The notes under the pieces are model-generated. The model saw nothing but the letters and a program-made list of their open reading frames with translations, made no database searches and was not told where the DNA came from. Shown here in pieces: positions 16,852-25,856 of a DNA stretch of 64,000 nucleotides. The DNA lies in contig NZ_CALFLA010000081.1 in assembly GCF_937880195.1 (NCBI RefSeq), forward strand, positions 16,674 to 80,673, written 5' to 3'. Numbering within the stretch: the first letter of the stretch is position 1; the number at the start of each line of letters is the position of its first letter. The position numbers and the translations under genes were made by a program. The stretch is from an uncultured Blautia sp. (GTDB lineage: Bacteria > Bacillota > Clostridia > Lachnospirales > Lachnospiraceae).

Positions 16852-18027
16852 TTATTCTACGATAGAGGTAATTCCATCAATGGCAAGATCAAATGCCGGT
16901 GCTGAAGCGTATTCAGACTCATGGAAATATCCGTCAGATACATACTCTGTTCCGTCTTTTTCGTAGGTGGTAACTTCTTCGCCGTCAACTGTAAATGTAG
17001 AAGTATCAAATACATGGAGAGAACCGTCGATAATAGCGTCCTCTACTTCTTTTACTTTTTCTTCGGTTCCTTCTGCTACTGCCTTCTCGTTAAGTGCTGT
17101 AAGTCTGTCTGCGCCGTCTGCAAATCCCTTGCACCAGTCAACGTCGATAGGTGTTCCGTCAATGATGGACTGCACTGCGTATGTATAATATACGCCCCAG
17201 TTAATGGAAGCAGATGTAAGAGCAGTATTCGGAGCTACGGAAGTCATGTCGATATTGTAGCCTACGCATGGAACGCCTGCTGCCTCACATGCAGTAGGAG
17301 CGCCTGTTGTATCTGCATGCTGGCTGATCAGAACACAGCCGTCAGAGATCAGAGCATCTGCACATTCTTTTTCCAGGTCAAAGCTTGCCCAGCTGTTTGT
17401 GTATTTTACTTCCATTGTAACGGACGGGCATACGCTCTTTGCGCCAAGGTAGAAGGATGTATATCCAGAAATAACCTCTGCGTATGGGAAAGCGCCTACA
17501 TAACCCATTTTTGCCTTATCCTCTGTGATCTCGCCGGCCTCAATCATCTCATTGAGCTTCAGACCTGCAACCACACCGGATACATAGCGGGATTCATAAA
17601 TATTTGTGAAATAGTTGTGCATGTTCTCAAGGCCGCTTGCCTTTGCCTGAGTTCCTGTTGCATGGCAGAACTGAACCTCCGGGTACTCGCCTGCTGCCTC
17701 AAGAATATAAGTTTCATGGCCGAAGCTGTTTGCAAATACAATCTGGCATCCCTGGTCTGCCAGGTCCGCTGCCGCGTCATAACATGCCTCGTTCTCGCCG
17801 ATCAGAGTTTTCTCAATAACCTGTGATTCCTCAAGTCCAAGAGTCTCTACCATCTCGTCGATACCTGCCATATGAGCTGCGCTGTAACCCTCGTTCTCAT
17901 CGCCGATATAAATAATACCGACCTTAAGGTCTTCCTTAGCAACTCCTTCTCCCTCGCTTGCATAAACAGGCGCAGTCATAGATACTGCCATTGCTGCTGC
18001 AAGACCAACTGCTAATACTTTTTTCAT
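16852..18027 (-). CDS. BMP-family ABC substrate-binding protein (nucleoside-type), secreted
   Basis: The real start is ATG 18027 (MKKVLAVGLAAAMAVSM), eight bases after GGAGGTAAACAGC; 391 residues. The signal peptide ends VYA-SEG, a signal peptidase I site, and there is no lipobox cysteine, unusual for a Gram-positive binding protein. The mature part has the BMP/PnrA fold signature (LKVGIIYIGDENEGYSAAH, DQGCQIVFANSFGHE, GMVAG-type VSGVVAGLKLNEM). It captures the substrate for the importer encoded by the next three genes; purine nucleosides by family. It is transcribed from its own TTGACA promoter and faces the TrpXYZ-type operon. Confidence 0.92.
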   Translation of the reverse strand: MKKVLAVGLAAAMAVSMTAPVYASEGEGVAKEDLKVGIIYIGDENEGYSAAHMAGIDEMVETLGLEESQVIEKTLIGENEACYDAAADLADQGCQIVFANSFGHETYILEAAGEYPEVQFCHATGTQAKASGLENMHNYFTNIYESRYVSGVVAGLKLNEMIEAGEITEDKAKMGYVGAFPYAEVISGYTSFYLGAKSVCPSVTMEVKYTNSWASFDLEKECADALISDGCVLISQHADTTGAPTACEAAGVPCVGYNIDMTSVAPNTALTSASINWGVYYTYAVQSIIDGTPIDVDWCKGFADGADRLTALNEKAVAEGTEEKVKEVEDAIIDGSLHVFDTSTFTVDGEEVTTYEKDGTEYVSDGYFHESEYASAPAFDLAIDGITSIVE

Positions 18028-18101
18028 GCTGTTTACCTCCATTCTTAGTGAAACATAAAGAGGCACAACACTACCGGTCACGCCTCTCTGCAACTATCTT
18101 A

Positions 18102-18130
18102 ATCATATCTAAATTTGCATAAATTGTCAA
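18102..18130 (-). promoter_or_regulatory. promoter of the BMP-type transporter operon
   Basis: Minus strand TTGACA (18130-18125), 17-base spacer, TATGAT (18107-18102). Confidence 0.8.
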
Positions 18131-18227
18131 TGGAATCAGAAAATTCGCACTTTTTGTTTGGTCTTCAAATTTTTTTTAAGACCTTATTTTATGTGTGTTT
18201 TCCTTCAAAAATAATCCTATATACTTC

Positions 18228-18256
18228 TTGACTTTGCGGCGTTAAAGCATTATACT
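18228..18256 (+). promoter_or_regulatory. promoter of the TrpXYZ-type transporter operon
   Basis: TTGACT (18228-18233), 17-base spacer, TATACT (18251-18256), about 87 bp before the ATG. Confidence 0.8.
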
Positions 18257-18342
18257 GTAAAAGTCATATGTGAAAGCAAACGCTTCGCTTCTGACCGGGG
18301 ATTATTATGAGAGAAATAAGATTTAAGAGGAGGATACAGAAT

Positions 18343-19305
18343 ATGAAAAAAAAGATTTTGGCAGTCACTCTTTCTGCTGCAATGCTTGCAGGACTGGGCA
18401 GCATTCAGGTTTTTGCCGCAGATGATACTTATAATGTAGGTATTTGTCAGCTTGTGCAGCATGTGGCTCTGGACGCGGCAACCGAAGGCTTTAAGGATGC
18501 CCTTACAGAAGAATTTGGAGACAAGGTTACTTTTGACGAGCAGAATGCACAGGGTGACTCCAATACCTGCGCCACTATCATCAACAGCTTTGTTTCCAAT
18601 GATACTGATTTAATTCTTGCCAATGCCACTGCAGCCCTTCAGGCCGCAGCTTCTGGAACAGCAGATATTCCTGTTCTCGGAACTGCAGTTACCGAATACG
18701 GCGTTGCCCTTGATCTTGACGATTTTAACGGAACAGTAGGCACGAACGTTTCCGGTACTTCCGACCTGGCTCCCCTGGATCAGCAGGCAGCCATGTTAAA
18801 CGAGCTGTTTCCAGACGCCAAGAACGTAGGTCTTCTTTACTGCTCCGCAGAGCCCAACTCCCAATATCAGGTAGATACGGTAAAGGCAGAACTTGAAGAG
18901 CTTGGTTACACCTGCGAATATTATGCCTTTGCAGATTCTAACGACCTTTCCTCTGTTGCCACTACAGCAGCATCCGAAAGCGACGTGATCTATGTTCCTA
19001 CCGATAATACGGCAGCATCCAACTCGGAGATCATCAACAATATCTGCCTTCCGGAAAAAGTTCCGGTAATTGCAGGAGAAGAAGGAATCTGCAGCGGCTG
19101 TGGCGTTGCCACACTTTCTATCAGCTACTATGACCTTGGCGTTGCCACCGGAAAAATGGCAGTGAAGGTTCTGAAGGGTGAGGCAGATATCAAAGACATG
19201 CCTATAGAATATGCGCCTACTTTCACCAAGAAATATAATCCGGAAATCTGTGAAGAACTGGGCGTTGAGATTCCGGATGATTATGAAGCTATTGAAGCAG
19301 AATAA
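18343..19305 (+). CDS. ABC transporter substrate-binding protein, PF04392 (TrpX-like)
   Basis: ATG 18343 follows GAGGAGG; an upstream in-frame ATG at 18307 lacks a site. 320 residues. Signal peptide MKKKILAVTLSAAMLAGLGS ends VFA-ADD with no lipobox cysteine. The mature protein shows the periplasmic-binding fold of the DUF534/PF04392 group (YNVGICQLVQHVALDAATEGFKDAL, VPVIAGEEGICSGCGVATLSISYYDLG). Relatives bind tryptophan, tyrosine or other small amino-acid-like ligands; substrate here is not determinable. First gene of a three-gene operon with permease and ATPase. Confidence 0.9.
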   Translation: MKKKILAVTLSAAMLAGLGSIQVFAADDTYNVGICQLVQHVALDAATEGFKDALTEEFGDKVTFDEQNAQGDSNTCATIINSFVSNDTDLILANATAALQAAASGTADIPVLGTAVTEYGVALDLDDFNGTVGTNVSGTSDLAPLDQQAAMLNELFPDAKNVGLLYCSAEPNSQYQVDTVKAELEELGYTCEYYAFADSNDLSSVATTAASESDVIYVPTDNTAASNSEIINNICLPEKVPVIAGEEGICSGCGVATLSISYYDLGVATGKMAVKVLKGEADIKDMPIEYAPTFTKKYNPEICEELGVEIPDDYEAIEAE

Positions 19306-19370
19306 CAGAACTTTCAGCATAAAAATATAAAAGAAAAATATAAACAAATACAAAGATTGTATGACACAAG

Positions 19371-19408
19371 GCCAGCAGAAAAATCCAGACGCAGATTTTT
19401 CTGCTGGC
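19371..19408. repeat. perfect 15-bp inverted repeat between binding protein and permease genes
   Basis: GCCAGCAGAAAAATC (19371-19385) and GATTTTTCTGCTGGC (19394-19408), 8-base loop. No T-run follows, so it is more likely an mRNA-stabilising or attenuating stem than a full terminator. It lies 65 bp after the binding-protein stop. Confidence 0.85.
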
Positions 19409-19434
19409 TTAGGTATTAATCAGGAGGAATCCCA

Positions 19435-20361
19435 ATGGATATTATGAATTTGATCAATGCGCTGCCGGGAGCCGCTGCCCAGGGACTGATCTGGGGAATT
19501 ATGGCAATCGGCGTATATCTCACCTTCCGCATCCTGGATGTGGCTGACCTGACTGTCGACGGTACTATGTGTACCGGAGGCGCAGTCTGTATCATGATGC
19601 TGATGAGCGGCCATAACATATGGGTATCCATGCTTGCCGCTACAGGAGCCGGTATGCTTGCCGGACTTGCAACCGGAATCTTTCACACAGTAATGGGAAT
19701 CCCGGCTATCCTTGCCGGAATCCTGACACAGCTGGGCCTTTATTCTGTCAACCTGAAGATCATGGGTAAGGCGAACCAGGCGGTAAACGCTTCCAAATAC
19801 GATCTTCTTGTTTCCCTGAGAAACGTAAAAAACGTACCCCTCAGCCAGAATACCATTCTTATTGTAGCTGTTTTCATCATAGTGCTGATCGCCATTCTCT
19901 ACTGGTTCTTTGGAACAGAGATCGGCTGCTCCTTACGTGCCACAGGCTGTAATCCACATATGTCAAGAGCCCAGGGAATCAACACGGAATTTAGCAAGGT
20001 TCTTGGACTTATGATCTCCAACGGCCTTGTAGCTCTTTCCAGTTCTCTTCTGGCTCAGTATCAGGGATTTGCAGACGTAAATATGGGACGGGGCGCTATT
20101 GTTATCGGACTTGCGGCTGTCATTATCGGCGAAGCTATTTTCGGAAAGATCTTCCGCAATTTTGCTCTCCGCCTGTTCAGCGTGGCCCTTGGTTCTATTC
20201 TCTACTACCTGGTCCTTCAGGCGGTTATCTGGATGGGAATCGACACTGACCTTCTGAAGCTGCTGTCCGCACTTGTGGTAGCTGTCTTCCTGGCGGTTCC
20301 TTACTGGAAAGCAAAATATTTTGCAAAACCCACAAAACGCGGAGGTAATACAAATGCTTGA
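19435..20361 (+). CDS. ABC transporter permease (TrpY-like, BPD_transp_2)
   Basis: 308 residues, ATG after AGGAGG, about eight membrane segments. Signature QGLIWGIMAIGVYLTFRILDVADLTVDG near the start and GCSLRATGCNPHMSRAQGI in the ATPase-facing loop fit the branched-chain amino acid/PF04392-linked permease group. It overlaps the ATPase start by 8 bp. It forms the membrane pore for the binding protein at 18343-19305. Confidence 0.9.
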   Translation: MDIMNLINALPGAAAQGLIWGIMAIGVYLTFRILDVADLTVDGTMCTGGAVCIMMLMSGHNIWVSMLAATGAGMLAGLATGIFHTVMGIPAILAGILTQLGLYSVNLKIMGKANQAVNASKYDLLVSLRNVKNVPLSQNTILIVAVFIIVLIAILYWFFGTEIGCSLRATGCNPHMSRAQGINTEFSKVLGLMISNGLVALSSSLLAQYQGFADVNMGRGAIVIGLAAVIIGEAIFGKIFRNFALRLFSVALGSILYYLVLQAVIWMGIDTDLLKLLSALVVAVFLAVPYWKAKYFAKPTKRGGNTNA

Positions 20362-21148
20362 GCTGAAAAATATATATAAAACCTTCAATCCTGGAACTAT
20401 CAATGAAAAGGTAGCCTTAAACGGTCTTTCTCTTACTCTGAAGGAAGGGGATTTCGTAACTGTGATCGGAGGAAACGGAGCCGGAAAATCCACAATGCTG
20501 AATGCAGTTGCAGGAACCTGGATGGTAGACGAAGGACAGATCCTTATTGACGGTACTGACGTAACCAAACTTTCCGAACACAAAAGAGCCGCATATCTTG
20601 GCCGGGTCTTCCAGGATCCCATGACAGGAACTGCAGCGACTATGGGAATTGAAGAAAATCTCGCCCTTGCCAAAAGAAGAGGCAAACGCCGTTCTCTTCT
20701 TCAAGGAATCACACACAAAGAGCGAGAGGAATACAAAGAACTTCTGAAAGTTCTTGATCTGGGGCTTGAAAACCGTCTCACTTCCAAGGTTGGTCTTCTC
20801 TCCGGAGGCCAGAGGCAGGCCCTTACCCTCCTTATGGCTACCCTGAAAAAACCGAAGCTTCTTCTCCTTGACGAGCATACGGCTGCCCTTGACCCCAAGA
20901 CAGCGGCAAAGGTTCTGGAGATCACGGACATGATCGTCAACCGGGATCATCTTACTACTATGATGATCACTCACAATATGCAGGACGCCATTAACCACGG
21001 AAACCGCCTGATCATGATGATGGAGGGCAAAATCATTCTGGATATTGAGGGCGAAGAAAAGAAAAAACTGACTGTCAGAAATCTTCTGGATCAATTTGAA
21101 AAAGCAAGCGGACAGGAATTTTCCAATGACGCTGCACTGTTAGGATAA
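20354..21148 (+). CDS. ABC transporter ATP-binding protein (TrpZ-like)
   Basis: Start ATG 20354 (MLELKNIYKTF) has CGGAGG upstream and overlaps the permease stop; an ATG at 20321 lies inside the permease. 264 residues. Walker A GGNGAGKST, signature LLSGGQRQALTLLMA, Walker B LLLLDEHTAALDP (His follows the catalytic Glu, a feature shared by this ABC subgroup) and switch His in ITHNMQDA. Ends the operon; a strong terminator follows. Confidence 0.93.
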   Translation: MLELKNIYKTFNPGTINEKVALNGLSLTLKEGDFVTVIGGNGAGKSTMLNAVAGTWMVDEGQILIDGTDVTKLSEHKRAAYLGRVFQDPMTGTAATMGIEENLALAKRRGKRRSLLQGITHKEREEYKELLKVLDLGLENRLTSKVGLLSGGQRQALTLLMATLKKPKLLLLDEHTAALDPKTAAKVLEITDMIVNRDHLTTMMITHNMQDAINHGNRLIMMMEGKIILDIEGEEKKKLTVRNLLDQFEKASGQEFSNDAALLG

Positions 21149-21157
21149 AAGACAATA

Positions 21158-21205
21158 AGCTGCTGCTCCAAAATCAGTATTGGAACAGCAGCTCTCTTTT
21201 TGTTT
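21158..21205 (+). terminator. terminator of the TrpXYZ-type operon
   Basis: GCTGCTGcTCCAA (21159-21171) pairs with TTGGAaCAGCAGC (21180-21192), followed by TCTCTTTTTG. tex converges from the other side and may share it. Confidence 0.88.
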
Positions 21206-21210
21206 TTATC

Positions 21211-23364
21211 TTATTTGATCCCTTTCATAGAAAGGCTGATACGTTTTTTCTTCAGATCGACGCCCAGAACTCTCACATCTACCACATCTCCTACGCTTAC
21301 TGCCTCAAGAGGATGCTTGATATATTTTTCACTGATCTCCGAAATATGAACTAATCCGTCCTGATGAACGCCGATATCCACAAAAGCTCCAAAATCAATT
21401 ACATTACGAACTGTTCCTTTCAGGATCATTCCTTCTTTCAGGTCTTTCATGTCCAGCACATCTGTACGAAGCACAGGTCTTGGCATTTCATCTCTTGGAT
21501 CACGGGCCGGTTTTTCCAGTTCTTTTACAATATCCCGAAGAGTGATCTCTCCAACTCCAAGCTCCCTAGAAAGTTTCTTATAATCTCTGATCTTACGGGA
21601 AATTCCAGTAAGCCTTCCCCCTGTAATATCCTCCAAAGTATATCCCATACTTTCCAGAAGTTTCTGCGCAGCCTCATAGCTTTCCGGGTGTACGCTTGTT
21701 GCGTCCAGAGGATTTTTTCCGCCTGTGATCCGCGCAAATCCCGCGCACTGTTCAAATGCTTTCGGTCCCAGCTTGGCTACCTTCAAAAGCTCTTTTCTGC
21801 TTTCAAAACGGCCGTTTTCCTCACGGTAAGCTACAATATTCTTGGCAATGGCCTTACTGATGCCGGAAATATATTCCAGAAGAGAAGCAGAGGCTGTATT
21901 CAGGTCAACGCCCACCTTATTTACGCAGTCCTCCACAACGCCTCCCAGGGCTTCTCCAAGCTTTTTCTGGTTCATATCATGCTGATACTGGCCTACGCCG
22001 ATGGATTTTGGATCGATCTTTACCAGTTCAGCAAGGGGATCCTGAAGACGTCTTGCAATGGAAGCAGCGCTTCTCTGTCCTACGTCAAAATTAGGAAACT
22101 CTTCTGTAGCCAGCTTGCTTGCAGAATAAACAGAAGCTCCCGCTTCATTTGTGATCACATAAGATACCTGCTCTGGAATTTCTTTCAGAAGCTCTACAAT
22201 GATCTGTTCTGACTCCCTGGACGCCGTACCGTTTCCAAGAGAGATCAGGGAAATATTATATTTCTTTATCAGCTTTTTCAGTGTTTCCTTTGCTGCGCGG
22301 ATCTTCGCGTCTGAGGTAGGAGCTGTAGGGTAAATAACTGTAGTGTCCAAAACCTTTCCTGTAGGATCCACAACAGCCAATTTACATCCTGTACGGAAAG
22401 CCGGGTCCCATCCAAGAACTACCTTACCTACAATTGGAGGCTGCATAAGAAGCTGTTCCAGATTCTTTCCAAATACGTGGATAGCTCCGTCTTCTGCCTT
22501 TTCTGTAAGCTCGCTACGGATCTCGCGCTCAATGGCCGGAGCGATCAGACGCTTGTAGCTGTCCTCCACCGCAGCCTTAAGAACAGGGGTAGTATTGGGA
22601 TTATCCCTTGTAATCACCTGGCGTGTCAGCCATGTCAGAATCTCTTCCTCAGGGGCATTGATCTTTACAGTAAGGATTTTTTCCTTTTCGCCGCGGTTCA
22701 GAGCAAGAATGCGGTGTCCTGCCAGTTTCTTTATGGGCTCTTCAAACTCGTAATACATCTCGTATACAGAGGTTTCTTCCGGTGTCCGGGCGGAAGATGC
22801 CACAGTCCCCTTCTGGATCGTCAGCTTACGGATATAAATTCTGTAATCTGCTTCATCGGAAATACTCTCTGCAAGAATATCTCCAGCTCCGTCCAGAGCT
22901 GCTTTTACATCTGCTACACCTTTTTCTTCAGAAACATATGCCAAAGCCTCTTCTTCCGGCGTTTTGTCTGTCATCTGAAGCATCAGGATATTTGCCAGCG
23001 GCTCCAGACCTTTTTCCTTGGCAATGATCGCCCGGGTGCGACGCTTCGGACGATAAGGACGATACAGATCCTCTACTACCACCAGAGTCTGCGCTTCCAA
23101 AATCTGCTTTTTCAGCTCCTCTGTCAGCTTGCCTTGCTCTTCAATACTTCCAAGAACCTGTTTTTTCTTGTCTTCCAGGTTTCTCAGATAAAGAAGTCTT
23201 TCGTGAAGTGAACGGAGCTGTTCATCGTTTAACGAACCTGTAGCCTCTTTACGATAACGGGAAATAAAAGGAATGGTGCAACCCTCGTCAATCAGCTTCA
23301 CCGCAGCCTCCACCTGCCATTTTTCTACATTAAGTTCCCTTGTAATTACGTGAATAATATCCAT
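21211..23364 (-). CDS. tex: Tex-family RNA-binding transcription accessory protein
   Basis: 717 residues, ATG after GGAGG. N-terminal Tex domain with FISRYRKEATGSLNDEQLR, central YqgF/RNase H-like fold (LGWDPAFRTGCKLAVVDPTGK, SLGNGTASRESE), a helix-hairpin-helix pair (VGVDLNTASASLLEYISGI, GPKAFEQCAGFARI) and a C-terminal S1 RNA-binding domain (KGTVRNVIDFGAFVDIGVHQDGLVHIS). Tex proteins act on transcription elongation complexes and stress survival. Full length for the family. Single gene converging with the ABC operon. Confidence 0.96.
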   Translation of the reverse strand: MDIIHVITRELNVEKWQVEAAVKLIDEGCTIPFISRYRKEATGSLNDEQLRSLHERLLYLRNLEDKKKQVLGSIEEQGKLTEELKKQILEAQTLVVVEDLYRPYRPKRRTRAIIAKEKGLEPLANILMLQMTDKTPEEEALAYVSEEKGVADVKAALDGAGDILAESISDEADYRIYIRKLTIQKGTVASSARTPEETSVYEMYYEFEEPIKKLAGHRILALNRGEKEKILTVKINAPEEEILTWLTRQVITRDNPNTTPVLKAAVEDSYKRLIAPAIEREIRSELTEKAEDGAIHVFGKNLEQLLMQPPIVGKVVLGWDPAFRTGCKLAVVDPTGKVLDTTVIYPTAPTSDAKIRAAKETLKKLIKKYNISLISLGNGTASRESEQIIVELLKEIPEQVSYVITNEAGASVYSASKLATEEFPNFDVGQRSAASIARRLQDPLAELVKIDPKSIGVGQYQHDMNQKKLGEALGGVVEDCVNKVGVDLNTASASLLEYISGISKAIAKNIVAYREENGRFESRKELLKVAKLGPKAFEQCAGFARITGGKNPLDATSVHPESYEAAQKLLESMGYTLEDITGGRLTGISRKIRDYKKLSRELGVGEITLRDIVKELEKPARDPRDEMPRPVLRTDVLDMKDLKEGMILKGTVRNVIDFGAFVDIGVHQDGLVHISEISEKYIKHPLEAVSVGDVVDVRVLGVDLKKKRISLSMKGIK

Positions 23365-23419
23365 TTTTTCCTCCAGTTGTTTCTTTTCCGTCTTATTTTG
23401 TTCAAAAAGATTTCAGGGC

Positions 23420-24304
23420 TTATGCCTCTGAATCATAATCGTCCTCTGTCCTTTTTTCTGACAGGGTTTCCCGGTTTTCCAACGTATCAATGCCTGGAAA
23501 CCTTTCTTCATTATCCTGCATTCCGTCCAGGGTTTCAGCTGTCCAATGTGTCATTTCCTGGGTATGCTTTCTGTTTCTTTCTGCCATCTCGCCTGTCACA
23601 TCCATATAAAAAGCAGTCAGAGACGCATACATATACGGCATGATCCATAAAAGACCGATATAAAAAGTGATAAACGACAGGATCATCAGCGGCACGAAGC
23701 TAAGCTGCAGAACAAAAAATTGAATCATATGCCCCTTCATAAGGCTTACGCTTTCTTTTAATGCCTGAATGCCTTTTTTCTGGGGATCATCTGCAAGAAG
23801 ATAAAACGCCATAGAAAAAGGCAGTTTCACCAACACGCCCACTGCCGTTCCTGCAAGCATGGCTATCATTACCGGCTGCATCCATGCGGCAAGAGCCTCT
23901 GCCGTTCCTCCCGATGGCTCTGTCATATTGATCAGATAGTAAAAAGGAACCATAACAAGAGTGTCGATGAGAGCCATCACAAGTCCTGCTGTAAGAACGC
24001 CGTCAGAGCCTTTTTTGAACATGCAGATAAGATCTCCCGGCCCATAGGAACGTCCTCTGGCCATATTCAAAAGCATATAATTGTATCCTGTACTTACAAT
24101 CATAGACAGCAGGGAAATGATCAAAAGGAACGCCTCTCCCAGGATCCAGGCAAGAAATCCAGTTCCCGGAAACAGCTTATTGGCCGTCATAATTCCAATG
24201 GTATTCATAAAAGGCGCCGCCATCATGCCAAGGATTGCCATACCCCATTTTCCCCGCAATGATTCCTTTGCCCATAGTTTCCAGTATTTTCTGTTACCAC
24301 ACAT
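23420..24304 (-). CDS. DUF975-family membrane protein
   Basis: 294 residues, ATG after AGAGGA. The start KYWKLWAKESLRGKWGMAILGMM fits the DUF975 opening (amphipathic basic helix then a membrane segment). About six hydrophobic segments, then a hydrophilic acidic C-terminal tail of about 60 residues. The family is common and uncharacterised in Clostridia. It follows tex in the reverse order on the same strand, but a transcriptional link is not evident. Confidence 0.75.
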   Translation of the reverse strand: MCGNRKYWKLWAKESLRGKWGMAILGMMAAPFMNTIGIMTANKLFPGTGFLAWILGEAFLLIISLLSMIVSTGYNYMLLNMARGRSYGPGDLICMFKKGSDGVLTAGLVMALIDTLVMVPFYYLINMTEPSGGTAEALAAWMQPVMIAMLAGTAVGVLVKLPFSMAFYLLADDPQKKGIQALKESVSLMKGHMIQFFVLQLSFVPLMILSFITFYIGLLWIMPYMYASLTAFYMDVTGEMAERNRKHTQEMTHWTAETLDGMQDNEERFPGIDTLENRETLSEKRTEDDYDSEA

Positions 24305-24422
24305 ATCTGTTCCTCTCTTTCTTCGTTGCTGTTCGCCATCTTCACAGCAACCTTTCTTCTGCTATTTAGATACTTTAGCACGATTTTATTCAGGTGTCGA
24401 TAGATTTTTTCAAGACTGACAC

Positions 24423-24455
24423 AAAACCGCCTGTCTGTTTTCACAGGCAGGCGGT
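24423..24455 (-). terminator. terminator after the secreted repeat protein gene
   Basis: Minus strand ACCGCCTGcCTGT-gaaa-ACAGaCAGGCGGT followed by TTTGTG. It separates the 24480-25709 gene from the DUF975 gene. Confidence 0.82.
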
Positions 24456-24479
24456 ATAAAAAATCCTTGAATTATTATT

Positions 24480-25709
24480 TTATTGTTCTGGAAGCTCCTC
24501 ATGACGAACAGTGATGCTTGCAACCTTTGTAGTGCTTTCATCCTCGTTGAACCAAAATTCTACTCTATGTTCCAGTTTGGAATCCTTGTCAGGATAAATG
24601 GTCAGGTAATTGTCTTCATCCTCGTACAGATATCCTCTCTCTGTAGCTTTGGCGATCAGCTCCGCCTTGTCTGCTCCAAGAGTAACTCCCTCTGACAGAT
24701 GAAGCCCCAAAATCTCAGGATCATAGTTTCCGAAAGAAAGCTCTGTTACAAAGCCGTTTTCTATAGCTGTAGCGTTTTCTGTAAGGTTATAAATAGAGAA
24801 ACGTACTGTCTGGTTTTCTTTCATCATTTCGATAAACTCCAGACCGCCGCCTTCCAGATAAGCGTCTGCAGCCACGTCTTTCATTTCCCAGCCATTTGCA
24901 GTAAATGCAGAAACAGGAGCCGGAAGGCTGTAAAGATCACCCATAAACTCTACGGCCGGTTCCATATAGTCGCCGCCAAGGGCTGTTGGCGCCTTATAAT
25001 TTGCCACAATATCAGGAACCTCTGTGCTGACGCTTCCTCTGTCAAAGTTATCCGGTTCCTGGAAATTCCTGATATCTACCTGAAGGAGCGTACCTTCTTC
25101 CTTATAAACACTAAGTTCCACTCTCTGATAAGAGTCTTTTTCATAGGTCAGTTTTGTATAAAGGTCGGAATCATAAGTATCACTTGGCTCTCCGTATGCG
25201 GCTTTGATATCTTCCACATTAGAAACTCCCATGGTAATCCCTCCCGGAAGCCTCACAGGGGTAGCTGTCGGATCTGTGTCGCCCCATGTCATATCAATGC
25301 TTAGTCCTGCCACCAGACAGTCCTTTGCAGGCATTTCATTAATGCCAAAATTGATCACATCCGCGTAAACGCTTGTTTCTCCCTGGTTAAATGTCAGCAT
25401 TCCGTAAGAACCTGTAGGAATCATGGTATCTTCGCTGTCATTTTTGCTTAAGGTCCATCCCATTGCCGTAAAGTCGCTGTAGCTCATGGGAAGGGAGATC
25501 AGATTTCCATTATAATCCACCTTAAATCCATAAATATCTGTGCCAAGACCGTCCTCCGAAGCCGCGCTGTCCGCCGCTGTTTCCGCCGGAGCTGTTTCTG
25601 CTGTCTGGGCTTCTGCCAGAGCCGATTCTGCTTCCGCTCCAAAAACTGTCCCAGGAACTCCCAGGGTCATACATCCTGCAATTAAAAAGGCCAAGTATTT
25701 TTTCTTCAT
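24480..25709 (-). CDS. secreted protein of unknown function with two internal repeats
   Basis: ATG 25709 follows GGAGGGCGG; 409 residues. A signal peptide (MKKKYLAFLIAGCMTLG) ends VFG-AEA; the IAGC could also act as a lipobox, so secretion versus lipid anchoring is open. An Ala/Glu/Thr-rich linker follows. The body has two copies of a unit: ISLPMSYSDFTAMGWTLSK and YSLPAPVSAFTANGWEMKD open them, each followed by a beta-rich stretch, a TWGDTDP or SFGNYDP element, and a PGGITMGVSNVEDIKAAYG or SEGVTLGADKAELIAKA element. I know no function. Such proteins are frequent in Lachnospiraceae. Single gene with its own terminator. Confidence 0.7.
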   Translation of the reverse strand: MKKKYLAFLIAGCMTLGVPGTVFGAEAESALAEAQTAETAPAETAADSAASEDGLGTDIYGFKVDYNGNLISLPMSYSDFTAMGWTLSKNDSEDTMIPTGSYGMLTFNQGETSVYADVINFGINEMPAKDCLVAGLSIDMTWGDTDPTATPVRLPGGITMGVSNVEDIKAAYGEPSDTYDSDLYTKLTYEKDSYQRVELSVYKEEGTLLQVDIRNFQEPDNFDRGSVSTEVPDIVANYKAPTALGGDYMEPAVEFMGDLYSLPAPVSAFTANGWEMKDVAADAYLEGGGLEFIEMMKENQTVRFSIYNLTENATAIENGFVTELSFGNYDPEILGLHLSEGVTLGADKAELIAKATERGYLYEDEDNYLTIYPDKDSKLEHRVEFWFNEDESTTKVASITVRHEELPEQ

Positions 25710-25790
25710 AGTTCCGCCCTCCATTGGTCATTTTTCAATATTATACACGAATAATTGTAAGTTTTCTATGTATTTTTGCGTATTTTTCAC

Positions 25791-25830
25791 AAAAAAATCC
25801 CATCTCTGCAATTTTCCAGAAATGGGATTT
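25791..25830 (-). terminator. terminator of the threonine-branch operon
   Basis: Minus strand ATCCCATtTCTG pairs with CAGAgATGGGAT, followed by TTTTTTTG; it lies about 30 bp past the aspartokinase stop. Confidence 0.92.
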
Positions 25831-25856
25831 TTACTCTATTATTTTTTATAGGAGAG

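Larger units (their letters stand above)
18028..18342. promoter_or_regulatory. divergent intergenic region between two ABC transporter operons
   Basis: 315 bp without a gene. It contains a promoter for each direction (18102-18130 on -, 18228-18256 on +), a leader stem AGAGGC/GCCTCT at about 18062-18088 in the minus-strand leader, and an AT-rich centre. I see no known riboswitch motif in either leader. Confidence 0.6.

Noticed and set aside
16921..17826. 301-residue open frame opposite the BMP binding protein
   Set aside because: Antisense shadow; composition (Cys/Val/Phe-rich) and lack of a ribosome site argue against coding.
21364..22212. 282-residue open frame opposite tex
   Set aside because: Antisense to a confident tex gene with conserved domains; no start signal.
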